A DNA stretch of 64,000 bases from Nostoc favosum CHAB5714 (GTDB lineage: Bacteria > Cyanobacteriota > Cyanobacteriia > Cyanobacteriales > Nostocaceae): assembly GCF_020829495.1 (NCBI RefSeq), contig NZ_JAIVFQ010000027.1:1-64000 (forward strand), given 5' to 3'. Positions within the stretch are counted from its first letter, which is position 1. Every line of letters starts with the position of its first letter. Positions 17,510 to 26,816 of this stretch are shown here, one piece after another. Position numbers and translations under genes: made by a program. The notes beneath the pieces are model-generated. The model searched no databases and was not told the DNA's origin. It worked only from the letters and a program-made list of their open reading frames with translations.

Positions 17510-18962
17510 TATGCTCAAATTATCCTTACTCTCTCCAAACTGATAAATGATGTAGTCAAATGCTGGCATTTGGCTTTTTAGCATTTGCATAGAGCTACTT
17601 AGGACTCTAGTGTAACGGGTCAATTCCTGCCGATAGGAGCCAAAAGCACTTCTATATATGGTTGTCCACAACCAATTAGAGGTCATAGTTGCCATAGAAA
17701 TTCATTTTGCTGATTTCACGGCACTTTTAACCATTATTCGCCATCAGAAATGAAATTATTTTCTCTTTTGGCGCTACTGTAGCGGTGTAACTTTCAGCCA
17801 CCTTTACAAATTGGGTTAATTCTACTCCAAATAAGTCGTAGATCCCAAAAAATGCAGGTTTTCCACTTCTAGTGCTTGCCCTTTTGGCCAATGAGCAGGT
17901 AGAGTTTTCTCTACTCGTCCTCTTAAGCTTAGGACAGCATAGTATTTCAATAGAGTCCTATGGGCATAAGCCCTTTCGTCCTGCCAGTAGAGACGCGAAT
18001 TTTCTTGTCTCTACATTACGAATCAACAAAGCAGTAGTAGCCGCGCTGATACGGCTATTTATTCTGTTTTGTGTCTTCGTAATTTTATATTAAATACTAG
18101 CATGGACTAATAATAGCAAAATAGTTGTTTAATTTTGAATTAAAGTTGCTGGTAAATTTTTATTTAAATTCCTGGACTTAAAGCTTAGAAAAAGCAGTGA
18201 GGATTTTCCTAACCCTTTATTACAAGCGTGAGTATTGCCATCTGCCTTTTATAAAAATTTATCTAATTTAGACGAGCAGTTTTGACCAATGTGTTAAATT
18301 CAAGATTTTCTTGATTGAGAGGAGGCAAAAATCTAAAAGTCTCACGCATCCGGGATTCCCGGTACAATAACTTTTATTTTAAAGTGGTGAGGATTTTTCC
18401 TCAGTTTATTATCTTTTGCTCAAAAGCAGTCAGATAATTTTGTACGTCTGTCTATGGGAAGAATAAATCTCTTAACATATACCTAACGCTTGATTGCCAC
18501 TACTATATATTGAACATGCCCTTTTACACTTATATATAATCAAAAAATTCCGTCAAGCGGTAGCTTCTGCTAAATTTTCTAGTTAGTTGCTCTGACTCAA
18601 GTTGACATCAAGACGTGTCGCTAACCTGACATGCATTTAATTGGGATATGATCGCTAGGTCAGAGATGAAGGTAAACTGCTCTTTCCTTTACATTCCTAA
18701 ACAGGTAAATTCAATGCAAAGCTATGATTACATTTTTGGCGTTTTATCTGAGAATTTGACACAAATCTTGCCTATAGCGCTGCTACAAGTAAAGTTTGAA
18801 TGGTTATCGTTAAACTAGAATCAGTCGCTCTTTCATAGTCAGCCTATTAACACCAGGCTTTGAATGAACAGCAAAAAAGTATAGCTCACTTTTCAGAACT
18901 ACCTGCCTTGACTCATGATTTTTGAGGCTGGTGAAGCAATTTTAAAATTTTGGTTAGTCGTC
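17510..18962. other. Long intergenic region
   Basis: About 1.45 kb between the divergent cyAbrB and sdhB genes with no convincing gene. A 73-residue frame at 17872-18093 has no start signal and crosses a dispersed repeat (AGAGACGCGAATTTTCTTGTCTCT). CCGGGA-T-TCCCGG at 18350-18362 is a perfect 13-base palindrome. GTGAGGATTTTCCT (near 18197) and GTGAGGATTTTTCCT (near 18387) are near-identical words. A long leader or small RNA is possible but not shown. Confidence 0.5.
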
Positions 18963-19967
18963 ATGGAAGTTATTTTTAAGATCATTCGACAGCAACAAAA
19001 TTCCTCCCCTGTTGTGCAAACCTACCTTATAGAGGCAGAACCAGGTAATACAATTCTGGATTGCCTCAATCATATTAAGTGGGAGCAAGATGGAACTTTG
19101 GCGTTTCGCAAAAATTGCCGTAATACAATTTGTGGTAGCTGTGCTATGCGAATTAATGGGCGTTCGGCTTTAGCTTGTAAAGAAAATGTTGGCAGTGAAC
19201 TTGCCAGATTACAACAAATACCATCATCCCAAACTAAAGTAAATCCCATTCCCGAAATCACGATCGCTCCTTTGGGGAATATGCCTGTGATTAAAGATTT
19301 GGTTGTAGATATGAGCAGCTTCTGGAATAATCTAGAAGCAGTTGCTCCTTATGTGAGTACGGCAGCACGACAAGTACCAGAAAGAGAGTTTTTGCAAACA
19401 CCACAAGAGCGATCGCGCCTCGATCAAACTGGTAACTGTATTATGTGTGGTGCTTGTTACTCTGAATGCAACGCCCGTGAAGTTGATCCAAACTTTGTTG
19501 GCCCCCATGCCCTTGCCAAAGCTTACCGGATGGTAGCAGACTCCCGCGATAGCGACACTGAAAATCGTTTAGCAAGCTACAACGAAGGTACTAAAGGCGT
19601 ATGGGGTTGTACCCGTTGTTTGTACTGCGATTCAGTTTGTCCAATGGAAGTTGCACCATTAGAACAAATTACCAAAATTAAACAAGAAATTCTCACCCAC
19701 AAACAAGCCAGTGATAGTCGCTCAATTCGTCACCGAAAAGTATTGGTGGATTTAGTTAAAGAAGGTGGTTGGATTGATGAACGTCAATTTGGTTTACAAG
19801 TTGTTGGTAACTATTTTAAGGATTTAAGAGGATTACTCAGTCTTGCACCCCTCGGTTTGCGGACGATCCTCCGGGGTAAGTTTCCCCTATCATTTGAACC
19901 TTCTGAAGGGACGGAACAAGTGCGATCGCTCATTGAATCTGTGCAACAGGTAGAAAACAAAAGTTAG
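18963..19967 (+). CDS. sdhB: Succinate dehydrogenase/fumarate reductase iron-sulfur subunit
   Basis: The 334-residue product carries an N-terminal [2Fe-2S] ferredoxin domain (FRKNCRNTICGSCAMRINGRSALAC) and a C-terminal domain with two cysteine clusters, CIMCGACYSECN and CTRCLYCDSVCPMEV, for [4Fe-4S] and [3Fe-4S]-type centres. It passes electrons from the flavoprotein SdhA to quinone at the thylakoid or cytoplasmic membrane. As is common in cyanobacteria, sdhA is not adjacent. ATG 18963 (MEVIFKII) is preferred; ATG 18915 would add 16 residues and is possible. Confidence 0.94.
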   Translation: MEVIFKIIRQQQNSSPVVQTYLIEAEPGNTILDCLNHIKWEQDGTLAFRKNCRNTICGSCAMRINGRSALACKENVGSELARLQQIPSSQTKVNPIPEITIAPLGNMPVIKDLVVDMSSFWNNLEAVAPYVSTAARQVPEREFLQTPQERSRLDQTGNCIMCGACYSECNAREVDPNFVGPHALAKAYRMVADSRDSDTENRLASYNEGTKGVWGCTRCLYCDSVCPMEVAPLEQITKIKQEILTHKQASDSRSIRHRKVLVDLVKEGGWIDERQFGLQVVGNYFKDLRGLLSLAPLGLRTILRGKFPLSFEPSEGTEQVRSLIESVQQVENKS

Positions 19968-20045
19968 GAGAGGCGATTAATCGCGTCTGTACAGGAGTTA
20001 GGAATTTTAACTTCTAACTCCTAACTCATAACTCCTAACTCTATT

Positions 20046-20570
20046 TCAACGTGGTTCTTGAGGTATATTCAATGGCTGTCCATAACGGTCGTATACTAAA
20101 ACATCCCACTGCCCGTTGTTACTGGATTCAAAAGCAATCCTACTACCATCAGCGCTAATTGTAGGGTTGCGGACTTCAGATTGTAGGTTATTAGTCAAAT
20201 TTCGGGATTGGCGTGTTTCCCTGTCGTAGAGAAAAATAGCCGATCGCCCCTGACGGCTAGCACCAAACACAACATAACGACCATCTTGTGAAACGCTAGG
20301 ATGAGTTGCGATCGCATCAAAGGAATTTAAACCTGGCAAATCAACCAAATCACGAGTCACCGTATCAAACATATAAACATCTTGGCTACCGCGTCGGTCA
20401 GTAATAAAAACAATGTATCTCCCAGAAATCTGGGGGTTTAATTCCGACGCTAAACTATTGAGACTCCGCCCCCCCGGATCAAAGGGATAACTCAAAAGGC
20501 GAGGGTAGCCAAAACACCCAGTCAATAAACTTAAGGATAAAAAAACAGGTATAAAAAAAACACGTTTCAT
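20046..20570 (-). CDS. TolB-like beta-propeller lipoprotein
   Basis: The 174-residue product has a lipoprotein signal (MKRVFFIPVFLSLSLLTGC; lipobox LTGC, Cys19). The mature part has three WD40-like/PD40 repeats of the TolB type: ISGRYIVFITDRRGSQDVYMFD, QDGRYVVFGASRQGRSAIFLYD and ADGSRIAFESSNNGQWDVLVYD. It should be anchored in a membrane facing the periplasm. Three blades are too few for a closed propeller, so it may pair with another copy or with its paralogue just upstream at 20653-21213. Confidence 0.88.
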   Translation of the reverse strand: MKRVFFIPVFLSLSLLTGCFGYPRLLSYPFDPGGRSLNSLASELNPQISGRYIVFITDRRGSQDVYMFDTVTRDLVDLPGLNSFDAIATHPSVSQDGRYVVFGASRQGRSAIFLYDRETRQSRNLTNNLQSEVRNPTISADGSRIAFESSNNGQWDVLVYDRYGQPLNIPQEPR

Positions 20571-20576
20571 ATAATT

Positions 20577-20645
20577 TAGTCATTAGTCATTAGTCATTAG
20601 TCATTAGTCATTAGTCTCCTAACTCCTAACTCCTAACTCCTAACT
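20577..20645. repeat. TAGTCAT and CTAACTC heptamer repeats
   Basis: Five or so TAGTCAT copies are followed by about four CTAACTC copies between the two lipoprotein genes. The same heptamers occur near 19995-20041, 30727-30766 and 42893-42946. Confidence 0.85.
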
Positions 20646-20652
20646 TTCTCCC

Positions 20653-21213
20653 CTACGGAGGTGAACCTACGGTTGCACCATTAGGAATATCTAACTCAAT
20701 ATTTGGCCCTCGGTCTAGGACTTCAATATCCCACTGACCACGACTAGCGGTTTCAAAAACAACATAACGTCCATCTGGGCTGATATTTGGTTTTCTGACC
20801 CAGCCGCGATAGGTTGGTGTGACGATTTGCGACTGTTGCGTAGCGCGATCGTAAAGCGCCACCACTGGTCTACCTTGGTCGCTAGTAAGATAAGCAATGT
20901 AACGCCCTGTATAGCTCAAGCTAGGACTTTCAGCAATTGTCTCCGCTCGGTTTATGCCTGGTGTGCTAATAAACAGTTGCCTCTCCACATCGAAAACCAG
21001 TAGCTGCTGATTACCATTCCGATTAGATACAAACGCTAAAAAGCGCCCATTTCCACTCAAAGCAGGTTGCTCCTCGGTGTAGCGACTGTTGAGGGAAGTA
21101 GGCCCTATAGGAATATTGTTAGAACCACAAGATGCAAGCAAACTAGTTAAACTAAAAACCAGGCTCCAATGAATTGGTCTTTGGAGCCAAAATGTAGGCG
21201 TAAATTTTTCCAC
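20653..21213 (-). CDS. TolB-like beta-propeller lipoprotein, paralogue
   Basis: The 186-residue product has a lipoprotein signal ending in LLASC and three TolB-like repeats (GNGRFLAFVSNRNGNQQLLVFD, YTGRYIAYLTSDQGRPVVALYD, PDGRYVVFETASRGQWDIEVLD). It is a paralogue of the next gene downstream on the same strand and the two probably form an operon, arising by tandem duplication. The ends of the two proteins align, while the N-termini differ. The binding partner is unknown. Confidence 0.87.
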   Translation of the reverse strand: MEKFTPTFWLQRPIHWSLVFSLTSLLASCGSNNIPIGPTSLNSRYTEEQPALSGNGRFLAFVSNRNGNQQLLVFDVERQLFISTPGINRAETIAESPSLSYTGRYIAYLTSDQGRPVVALYDRATQQSQIVTPTYRGWVRKPNISPDGRYVVFETASRGQWDIEVLDRGPNIELDIPNGATVGSPP

Positions 21214-21260
21214 CTCAACTGTTTTCCGTCGCCTTTAAACCTACTTCCACATCAACTCTT

Positions 21261-22178
21261 TTAAACATCGTCATCAAGATCGGTCGAATTATCTCGCCCC
21301 TCACTTGGCATTTCAACCGGGTTGTATGGCACATAATCAGTTGGGATCGCCTCATCATCTTCGCGCGGTCTTCGAGGAGTTGAGTCAGTTGGTGGACGAC
21401 GCCTTCTTGGTCTGGGAGCAACATCATCTTCACGATTTTCTGGACGCCCAGACCCGTTATTATTACGGCGAGAAGGTTTTCTGACTTCCCCTTCCGAACT
21501 TTCCCAATCATCAACTTGCCTAGATGAAGAACCCCAATTTTCTTCTTCAGAGCTTTCAGAAGGGCGATTCACAGGACGGCCAGAAGTCCGCCGCCGCGTT
21601 CTATCAGCTGGAGCCTGTCTTTCACTACTGCTGCTGTTGCGGCGTTCTGAACGGCGGGGGGGTTGCTCTTCGTAGTAATTATCACGAGTGGAAATCTCAT
21701 CCCTGCTACCCCGAATCCGGGCACGCACGGGGCGTTCCTCCTCGTCTTCATAAGGCAATGGATCTAAGTCTGCATCCATTTCAGCTTGATACTTTCTGCG
21801 ATCGTTGTACGAATAGCGATCGCTAACCGGTCGGTCTTCGTCCACAATCGGAGTGTTACGCTTTGCTTGCTGGGTAGCTATACTCCGCAGACGAATACTT
21901 TCAACTGCAAAAAACACAGTTGTGCCAACTAAAAGCAATTGACCAAATTGTAGAATCGGGTCTAACCGCCATCCTTGAAACACGAGAATGAAGCCGCAGA
22001 GCAAGCCGACTGCTGCAAAAAAGATATCTTGATCTCGTGACAATTCTGGACGCACAGTGCGGAGAAAATACAGTGCTGCCCCAGCCACAGCCAGGAAAAT
22101 TCCTAGAATACTGGCTGAGTTTGCCCCAAAATTTACCTGAGCCAGAAAACTGGCTGAGTTCAGCCCAAAATTTATCAT
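21261..22178 (-). CDS. ycf66: Ycf66 family protein
   Basis: The 305-residue product has four hydrophobic segments in the first 110 residues (ASILGIFLAVAGAALYFL, IFFAAVGLLCGFILVF, LQFGQLLLVGTTVFFAVE) followed by SIRLRSIATQQAKR, the Ycf66 pattern known from cyanobacteria and some plastids. The C-terminal 180 residues are a charged, disordered-looking tail rich in Arg, Asp, Glu, Ser and Pro. The function of the family is unknown. psbX lies 245 bases upstream on the same strand. Confidence 0.9.
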   Translation of the reverse strand: MINFGLNSASFLAQVNFGANSASILGIFLAVAGAALYFLRTVRPELSRDQDIFFAAVGLLCGFILVFQGWRLDPILQFGQLLLVGTTVFFAVESIRLRSIATQQAKRNTPIVDEDRPVSDRYSYNDRRKYQAEMDADLDPLPYEDEEERPVRARIRGSRDEISTRDNYYEEQPPRRSERRNSSSSERQAPADRTRRRTSGRPVNRPSESSEEENWGSSSRQVDDWESSEGEVRKPSRRNNNGSGRPENREDDVAPRPRRRRPPTDSTPRRPREDDEAIPTDYVPYNPVEMPSEGRDNSTDLDDDV

Positions 22179-22397
22179 TGCTATTTTCCCAATATCAAAT
22201 CTATGTTAGCGAGTCACAATTAAAATCACTACTGTAATTAGAGACGATATATTGAAGCTTCAAAGCCTCTGGCAAAGAAGCTCTGAAGCTGTTCACCGAA
22301 AAATTAAAAAACCTATGTCTGTCAGCTACAACTGCCACTAGCGGCAAACACTGCTGCTTTTAGTGCAATTATAAATACCTGACAGACAATCGGTTAT

Positions 22398-22416
22398 GAG
22401 AGTTGAATTAACTCTC
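22398..22416 (-). terminator. Hairpin just after psbX
   Basis: GAGAGTT and AACTCTC pair around a GAATT loop, starting eight bases beyond the psbX stop. A short AT-rich stretch follows. It may end or process the psbX transcript before ycf66. Confidence 0.5.
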
Positions 22417-22423
22417 ACAAGCA

Positions 22424-22543
22424 TTATGAACGCTGGATTTTATCTTTTTGGCTAATGAAAATTAGACCAACCGTAGCGGGGATTACAACAATTGCAGTAC
22501 CCCATAGCAGACTCCAAAGAAAATTTGCTAAAGAAGGCGTCAT
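22424..22543 (-). CDS. psbX: Photosystem II protein PsbX
   Basis: This 39-residue protein, MTPSLANFLWSLLWGTAI continuing into IPATVGLIFISQKDKIQRS, matches PsbX across its length. It is a single-span thylakoid protein at the periphery of photosystem II near PsbE/F that supports plastoquinone exchange at the QB site. It was found by reading the minus strand, being too short for ordinary frame cutoffs. AGG and GAAG words lie shortly before the ATG. It is followed by ycf66 on the same strand. Confidence 0.96.
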   Translation of the reverse strand: MTPSLANFLWSLLWGTAIVVIPATVGLIFISQKDKIQRS

Positions 22544-22802
22544 ACTTCTAAACCTTTTTTTACACACTTCATCCTAATTTTAATAGTGTATTACTTTCTT
22601 GAGAAGCCTCTAACTCTGAACTGCCAAACTTGGTAACTGCTGTGAGCGAGTTTGCTTTTGTATTGCACAAGGAAATGGCATCATTTGGTTAAAATGATGA
22701 TAAGAGTGCTTTACAAAGCTTCAAATTTTGTGGCGTTAGCGAAGCGCGGCTTGCCGTTCGCCTAAGTTTTTCTTTCTTTACGATAGATAGTATCTTAAAC
22801 CA

Positions 22803-23096
22803 ATGACTGGTGTTGACCTGACTGCTTGGATTCTTGGCCCTGTGTTAGGGCTGATGACATTTTTATTTATATTTCGGATCATTCTCACTTGGTATCCGCA
22901 AGTGAATCTGAATCGTTTGCCCTTTAATTTAATAGCTTGGCCTACCGAACCATTTTTAGTGCCATTGCGAAAACTGGTACAACCTATAGGCGGAGTGGAC
23001 ATTACACCTATTATTTGGGTTGGTATCTTCAGTCTGGTGCGAGAAATATTACTAGGTCAACAAGGATTGCTGACTATGCTATCTCGTATTAATTAG
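22803..23096 (+). CDS. YggT family (Ycf19/YlmG) membrane protein
   Basis: The 97-residue product has two membrane segments around the YggT signature: FIFRIILTWYPQVNLNRLPFNLIAWPTEPFLVPLRKLVQPIGGVDITPIIW. Plastid and cyanobacterial YlmG/Ycf19 relatives affect nucleoid and chloroplast distribution or membrane-complex assembly; the exact role here is unknown. It is convergent with accC, and the intervening 100 bases hold only short tandem repeats. Confidence 0.93.
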   Translation: MTGVDLTAWILGPVLGLMTFLFIFRIILTWYPQVNLNRLPFNLIAWPTEPFLVPLRKLVQPIGGVDITPIIWVGIFSLVREILLGQQGLLTMLSRIN

Positions 23097-23140
23097 GGAT
23101 GGGGCATTGGGAATGGGGCATTGGTTATTAATTTTTGTCC

Positions 23141-23178
23141 CTCACTCCCTCACTCCCTCACTCCCTCACTCCCTCATC
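23141..23178. repeat. CTCCCTCA octamer repeat
   Basis: About four and a half tandem copies of CTCCCTCA, an intergenic short tandem repeat between the convergent YggT and accC genes. The related TCTCCCTCA runs at 38731-38779. Confidence 0.9.
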
Positions 23179-23196
23179 TCCCCACTCCCTACTCCC

Positions 23197-24540
23197 CTAG
23201 CCGTTCATCTCCTGGACAAAACTTGTATAGACATTACCCTGCAAAAATTGTGGAGTTTCCATAATTCTTTGATGAAACCCAATGGTGGTGGGTAGTCCAG
23301 TGATGGCACATTCCCGGAGTGCGCGTTTCATGCGGTTAATGGCAGTGGGTCGGTCTGGGGCCCAAACAATTAACTTGCCGATCAAAGAATCGTAGTAAGG
23401 CGGGATTTGGTAATCTGTGTAAACGTGGGAATCAATGCGAACACCAGGGCCTCCAGGGGGGAGATAGCCACTTATCCGTCCCGGAGAAGGGCGAAAGTCG
23501 TGATCTGGGTCTTCAGCGTTGATCCGGCACTCAATCGAATGACCCCGCAAAACTACTTGCTCTTGGGTAAGTTTAAGTCTTTCCCCTTGGGCAATCCGAA
23601 TTTGTTCGGCAACCAAGTCTATTCCAGTAATCATCTCTGTTACAGGATGTTCTACTTGAATCCGGGTGTTCATTTCCATAAAGTAGAATTTACCGGATCT
23701 ATCCAAGAGAAACTCGATAGTACCCGCCCCACTGTAATTAATGAATTGGGCAGCTTTGACAGCAGCTTGTCCCATTTTCTCACGCAGGTCTTGGTCGAGA
23801 GCCGGACTTGGTGCTTCTTCTAGTAGCTTTTGATTCCGGCGTTGAATTGAGCAATCCCGTTCGCCTAAGTGGATGACATTACCGTAGTTATCCGCCAAAA
23901 TTTGAAATTCGATGTGGCGGGGACGTTCAATAAATTTTTCTATGTAAACGCCAGAATTACCAAATGCTGCTCCTGCTTCGCCTTGGGCTGCTAAGAAAAG
24001 TTTGACAAATTCATCTTCAGAACGAACTAGGCGCATACCCCGTCCACCACCCCCGGCTGTGGCTTTGATCATCACTGGATAGCCGATATCCTTGGCGAAT
24101 TTTAATCCTTCTTCCTCGGATTCTACCAACCCCTCAGTACCTGGTACTGTTGGAACTCCAGCTTTTTGCATGGTTTCTTTGGCAGTGGATTTATCCCCCA
24201 TCAGCTTTATAGCTTCTGGAGTTGGGCCGATAAAAGCAATATGATGGTCGGCACAGATTTCCGCAAACCGGGCATTTTCTGCCAAAAAGCCATAGCCTGG
24301 ATGAATCGCAGTCGCATTGCGTGTCAGTGCGGCAGCAATAATATTGGGAATATTCAAATAACTTTTACTGCTAGCAGGTTCGCCAATGCAAACCGCTTCA
24401 TCAGCAAGTTGGACGTGGAGAGCATTCCGGTCAACGGTGGAATGAACCGCGACTGTCGCAATCCCCATTTCTTCACAGGCGCGGAGAATACGAAGGGCGA
24501 TTTCTCCCCGATTGGCAATTAATATTTTGTCAAACTTCAT
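23197..24540 (-). CDS. accC: Biotin carboxylase, acetyl-CoA carboxylase subunit
   Basis: The 447-residue ATP-grasp enzyme carboxylates biotin on AccB, the first step of fatty acid synthesis. Diagnostic stretches are [31 protein letters not shown], the Gly-rich loop [32 protein letters not shown] and [15 protein letters not shown]. The length is normal for cyanobacterial AccC. accB is not adjacent in this window. The start ATG 24540 matches the family ([12 protein letters not shown]). Confidence 0.97.
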   Translation of the reverse strand: MKFDKILIANRGEIALRILRACEEMGIATVAVHSTVDRNALHVQLADEAVCIGEPASSKSYLNIPNIIAAALTRNATAIHPGYGFLAENARFAEICADHHIAFIGPTPEAIKLMGDKSTAKETMQKAGVPTVPGTEGLVESEEEGLKFAKDIGYPVMIKATAGGGGRGMRLVRSEDEFVKLFLAAQGEAGAAFGNSGVYIEKFIERPRHIEFQILADNYGNVIHLGERDCSIQRRNQKLLEEAPSPALDQDLREKMGQAAVKAAQFINYSGAGTIEFLLDRSGKFYFMEMNTRIQVEHPVTEMITGIDLVAEQIRIAQGERLKLTQEQVVLRGHSIECRINAEDPDHDFRPSPGRISGYLPPGGPGVRIDSHVYTDYQIPPYYDSLIGKLIVWAPDRPTAINRMKRALRECAITGLPTTIGFHQRIMETPQFLQGNVYTSFVQEMNG

Positions 24541-25059
24541 TTTTTAGTTTCGATATCATTACCAGTAGATTGACATTTTCTCTGATCCAACTTGAAACGA
24601 CGCCTTCGCATTATTTCAAATTATCACAGGAGATTCGCCACCCTGATTCTAAGCAAACTTCCATATTGCAGGCTTGCTGCCTCTACGGGTCTTACTAGAC
24701 TAACAACATTGCTGCTGTAAGTCTTAGCTAGCTTACCAAACTGGGTTTTTGCGACGCCGATAGCGAACGCGAGTGCGTCTCCAAGAGTTGCGTTAACGAG
24801 TATTCGTACCCCTACGGGGATCTTGCTACGCGCAGCGTCTCGTAGAGAGCGTCATAGCCCGTCGTAGACATCGCCTACGGTGGATCGCACCGCACCTCCC
24901 ACAGTCGCTCTACTCTTTTTAATATCACTTGTGCAGATGCTAGATTTCTGTCAGTCTGATACAGCCTTGAGGAAATTTATATTTTTGAGAAATATAACTT
25001 TAGATATCACCTTACTATAATTATTTTCTTATGCTATAGTCTATCTTTAGACAAGCCGT
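24541..25059. other. Intergenic region with palindromic dispersed repeat
   Basis: No gene is seen. About 24753-24900 is a dispersed repeat of nested palindromic words (GCGAACGCGAGTGCGTCTC, CCCCTACGGGG, CTACGCGCAGCGTCTCGTAG). The same GCGAACGCGAGTGCGTCTC word occurs inside the mobile element at 52619-52850. The last 100 bases before the tRNA are AT-rich and should hold its promoter. Confidence 0.6.
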
Positions 25060-25142
25060 GCGGATGTGGCGGAATTGGTATACGCGCACGCTTGAGGTGC
25101 GTGTGGGCAATGCCCTTGCGAGTTCGAGTCTCGCCATCCGCA
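25060..25142 (+). tRNA. tRNA-Leu (anticodon GAG)
   Basis: The 83-base sequence folds as a class II tRNA: acceptor GCGGATG/CATCCGC with discriminator A, anticodon stem CACGC/GCGTG around loop TTGAGGT (anticodon GAG), a long variable arm (GGGCAATGCCC) and the T arm GCGAGTTCGAGTCTCGC. It reads CUC and CUU codons. CCA is not encoded. Confidence 0.97.
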
Positions 25143-25401
25143 TATTTTGTTGATTAGTCAAGGGTCAATAGTCAAGGGTCAATAGACCTTAGACTGTTGA
25201 CCCTTAAATCTAGAGGGTCATTAGTCATTAGTCATTGGTCATTGGTCAAAGGACAAAGCGCAAAATCTCTTCTTGCGAAATTAGACGCTTTGCGGCTTGC
25301 CCAGGCATCAGAAATTTGTAACAGAGGACAAATGACAAATGACAAATGACTCTATGGTTTTTTATGCTTTTATAGAGATACGTGAAGTTTTGTAAAAAGC
25401 A
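25143..25401. repeat. Intergenic AGTCAAGGGTCAAT and TCATTAG repeats
   Basis: AGTCAAGGGTCAAT is tandem at about 25155-25183, and TGACCCTT downstream can pair with it (hairpin near 25155-25207). ATTAGTC/ATTGGTC words follow. No gene is seen. The chorismate lyase start lies at the end of the stretch. Confidence 0.7.
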
Positions 25402-26025
25402 TTGACTATTACTTTTACGCCGACAAACAACTTAACACTGCCAGCAGCTTGGCATCGCCTCACTCCGATTTGGCAAGGAGGGGAGGAAATAATTCAAAAA
25501 AGTTTACCTCATACTCAGCTAGCACCTGCTTGGCAGCTAATGCTTTTGGGTGACGGCTCTCCAACACGTCACCTAGAATTGCTTACAGGTGAGCCTGTAG
25601 AAGTAGATGTCATTGATATGTCATTGATTGGCATGGACTTAGATGGCGCTCCTGATTTAATTCAAGCTGTTCCAGGGCCGCGATTACGGCGGCAAGTGTG
25701 GCTGCGTACCGCTTCTGGTCAGCGATTAGCCTATGCTACCTCGTGGTGGGAAGCTAGTCATGTAGATGAGTATTTGCAAAATCGTTCATTACCAATTTGG
25801 GCGAGTTTAGCTCGTCTTCGCACAGAACTGTATCGGGATGTTCGAGGAATTTACTATGGTGACTCATCGGCGCTAGAGTCTGGTTTTGATGTAACTGGGC
25901 CTTTTTGGGGTCGCCATTACTTGTTTTGGCATCATGGACAGCCATTAACCTTAATTTATGAAGTTTTTTCGCCTTATTTAACTAAATATTTGGGAGCTAT
26001 GCAATTAGATTCCAAATATCAGTAA
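25402..26025 (+). CDS. Chorismate pyruvate-lyase (DUF98 type)
   Basis: The 207-residue protein matches the DUF98/chorismate lyase family of cyanobacteria (AWQLMLLGDGSPTRHLELLTGEPV, RLRRQVWLRTASGQRLAYATSWWE, RTELYRDVRGIYYG, GRHYLFWHHGQPLTLIYEVFSP). The Synechocystis relative makes 4-hydroxybenzoate from chorismate, the head-group precursor of plastoquinone. The start is probably TTG 25402: a stop codon in frame at 25393 blocks anything earlier and no ATG lies near the N-terminus. It is cytoplasmic and apparently monocistronic. Confidence 0.88.
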   Translation: MTITFTPTNNLTLPAAWHRLTPIWQGGEEIIQKSLPHTQLAPAWQLMLLGDGSPTRHLELLTGEPVEVDVIDMSLIGMDLDGAPDLIQAVPGPRLRRQVWLRTASGQRLAYATSWWEASHVDEYLQNRSLPIWASLARLRTELYRDVRGIYYGDSSALESGFDVTGPFWGRHYLFWHHGQPLTLIYEVFSPYLTKYLGAMQLDSKYQ

Positions 26026-26209
26026 GAAGGCATAATGTGGTGCGATGGCGTAGGCGATCGCTACCGAGCAAAACCAAGTAGCTCAAATCATACAATGAAA
26101 TTATCAAATCTGGTAGTAGTGCCGTTAAACTAATAAGTTTTCGGTGAAGGTTTGTCGTTGTTAGGCGATCGCATCCTCTCTAAAATAGAGTCATTCCCCA
26201 AGTTCAACC

Positions 26210-26785
26210 ATGATTCCACTCAAAACCCAACTCACCCTCGAAGAATTTCTCGCACTTCCCGAAGGAGATATTACCTACGAACTCATTGATGGAGAAGCTG
26301 TTCCCAAATTCAAAAACGATGAGATGGCACCAAAATTTTTTCATAGTTCTATAACAGGTGCATTATTTATACTATTGTCTACATGGGCGCAAGGAAAGGG
26401 GCGGGTTGTAATTGAATGGGCAATTAAGCTAACACGAAATCAACAAGACTGGGTTCCTGTAGCAGATTTGACTTATGTTTCTTATAATCGTCTTTCTGCT
26501 GATTGGTTGCAAGATGAGGCTTGTCCTGTTCCACCCGAATTAGTCATTGAAATTATCTCTCCTGGTCAAACTTTCGGAGAAATGACAGAAAAAGCCACTG
26601 ATTATCTAAAAGCTAAAGTTCAACGAGTTTGGATTATTGATTCTAGAGCAAAAACTATTACTATTTTTTATCCTGATATTCTCCCTCAAACCAAACGCGG
26701 TACTGATAGTTTAGAAGATTCTTTATTTGAAGGGTTGCAAATTACACCTAAAGAAATCTTTCAACAAGCAAGAATTTCCTACTGA
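26210..26785 (+). CDS. Uma2 family putative endonuclease
   Basis: The 191-residue product has the Uma2/DUF820 layout: LTLEEFLALPEGDITYELIDGEAV, a PD-(D/E)xK-like core PVADLTYVSY ... PPELVIEIISPGQTF and KATDYLKAKVQRVWIIDSRAKTI. These proteins have a restriction-endonuclease fold, are multiplied in cyanobacterial genomes and have unproven function. Its last 57 bases are copied again at 27492-27548 by a tandem duplication that includes the next gene. Confidence 0.9.
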   Translation: MIPLKTQLTLEEFLALPEGDITYELIDGEAVPKFKNDEMAPKFFHSSITGALFILLSTWAQGKGRVVIEWAIKLTRNQQDWVPVADLTYVSYNRLSADWLQDEACPVPPELVIEIISPGQTFGEMTEKATDYLKAKVQRVWIIDSRAKTITIFYPDILPQTKRGTDSLEDSLFEGLQITPKEIFQQARISY

Positions 26786-26816
26786 TGTTAGCAACAAAGA
26801 CACGAGGAAAGGTTTA

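Noticed and set aside
17872-18093. 73-residue frame
   Set aside because: No start signal, and it crosses a dispersed AGAGACGCGAATT repeat; not convincing as a gene.
25060-25142. Genomic island integrated at tRNA-Leu
   Set aside because: No integrase gene and no direct repeat of the tRNA 3' end are seen nearby.
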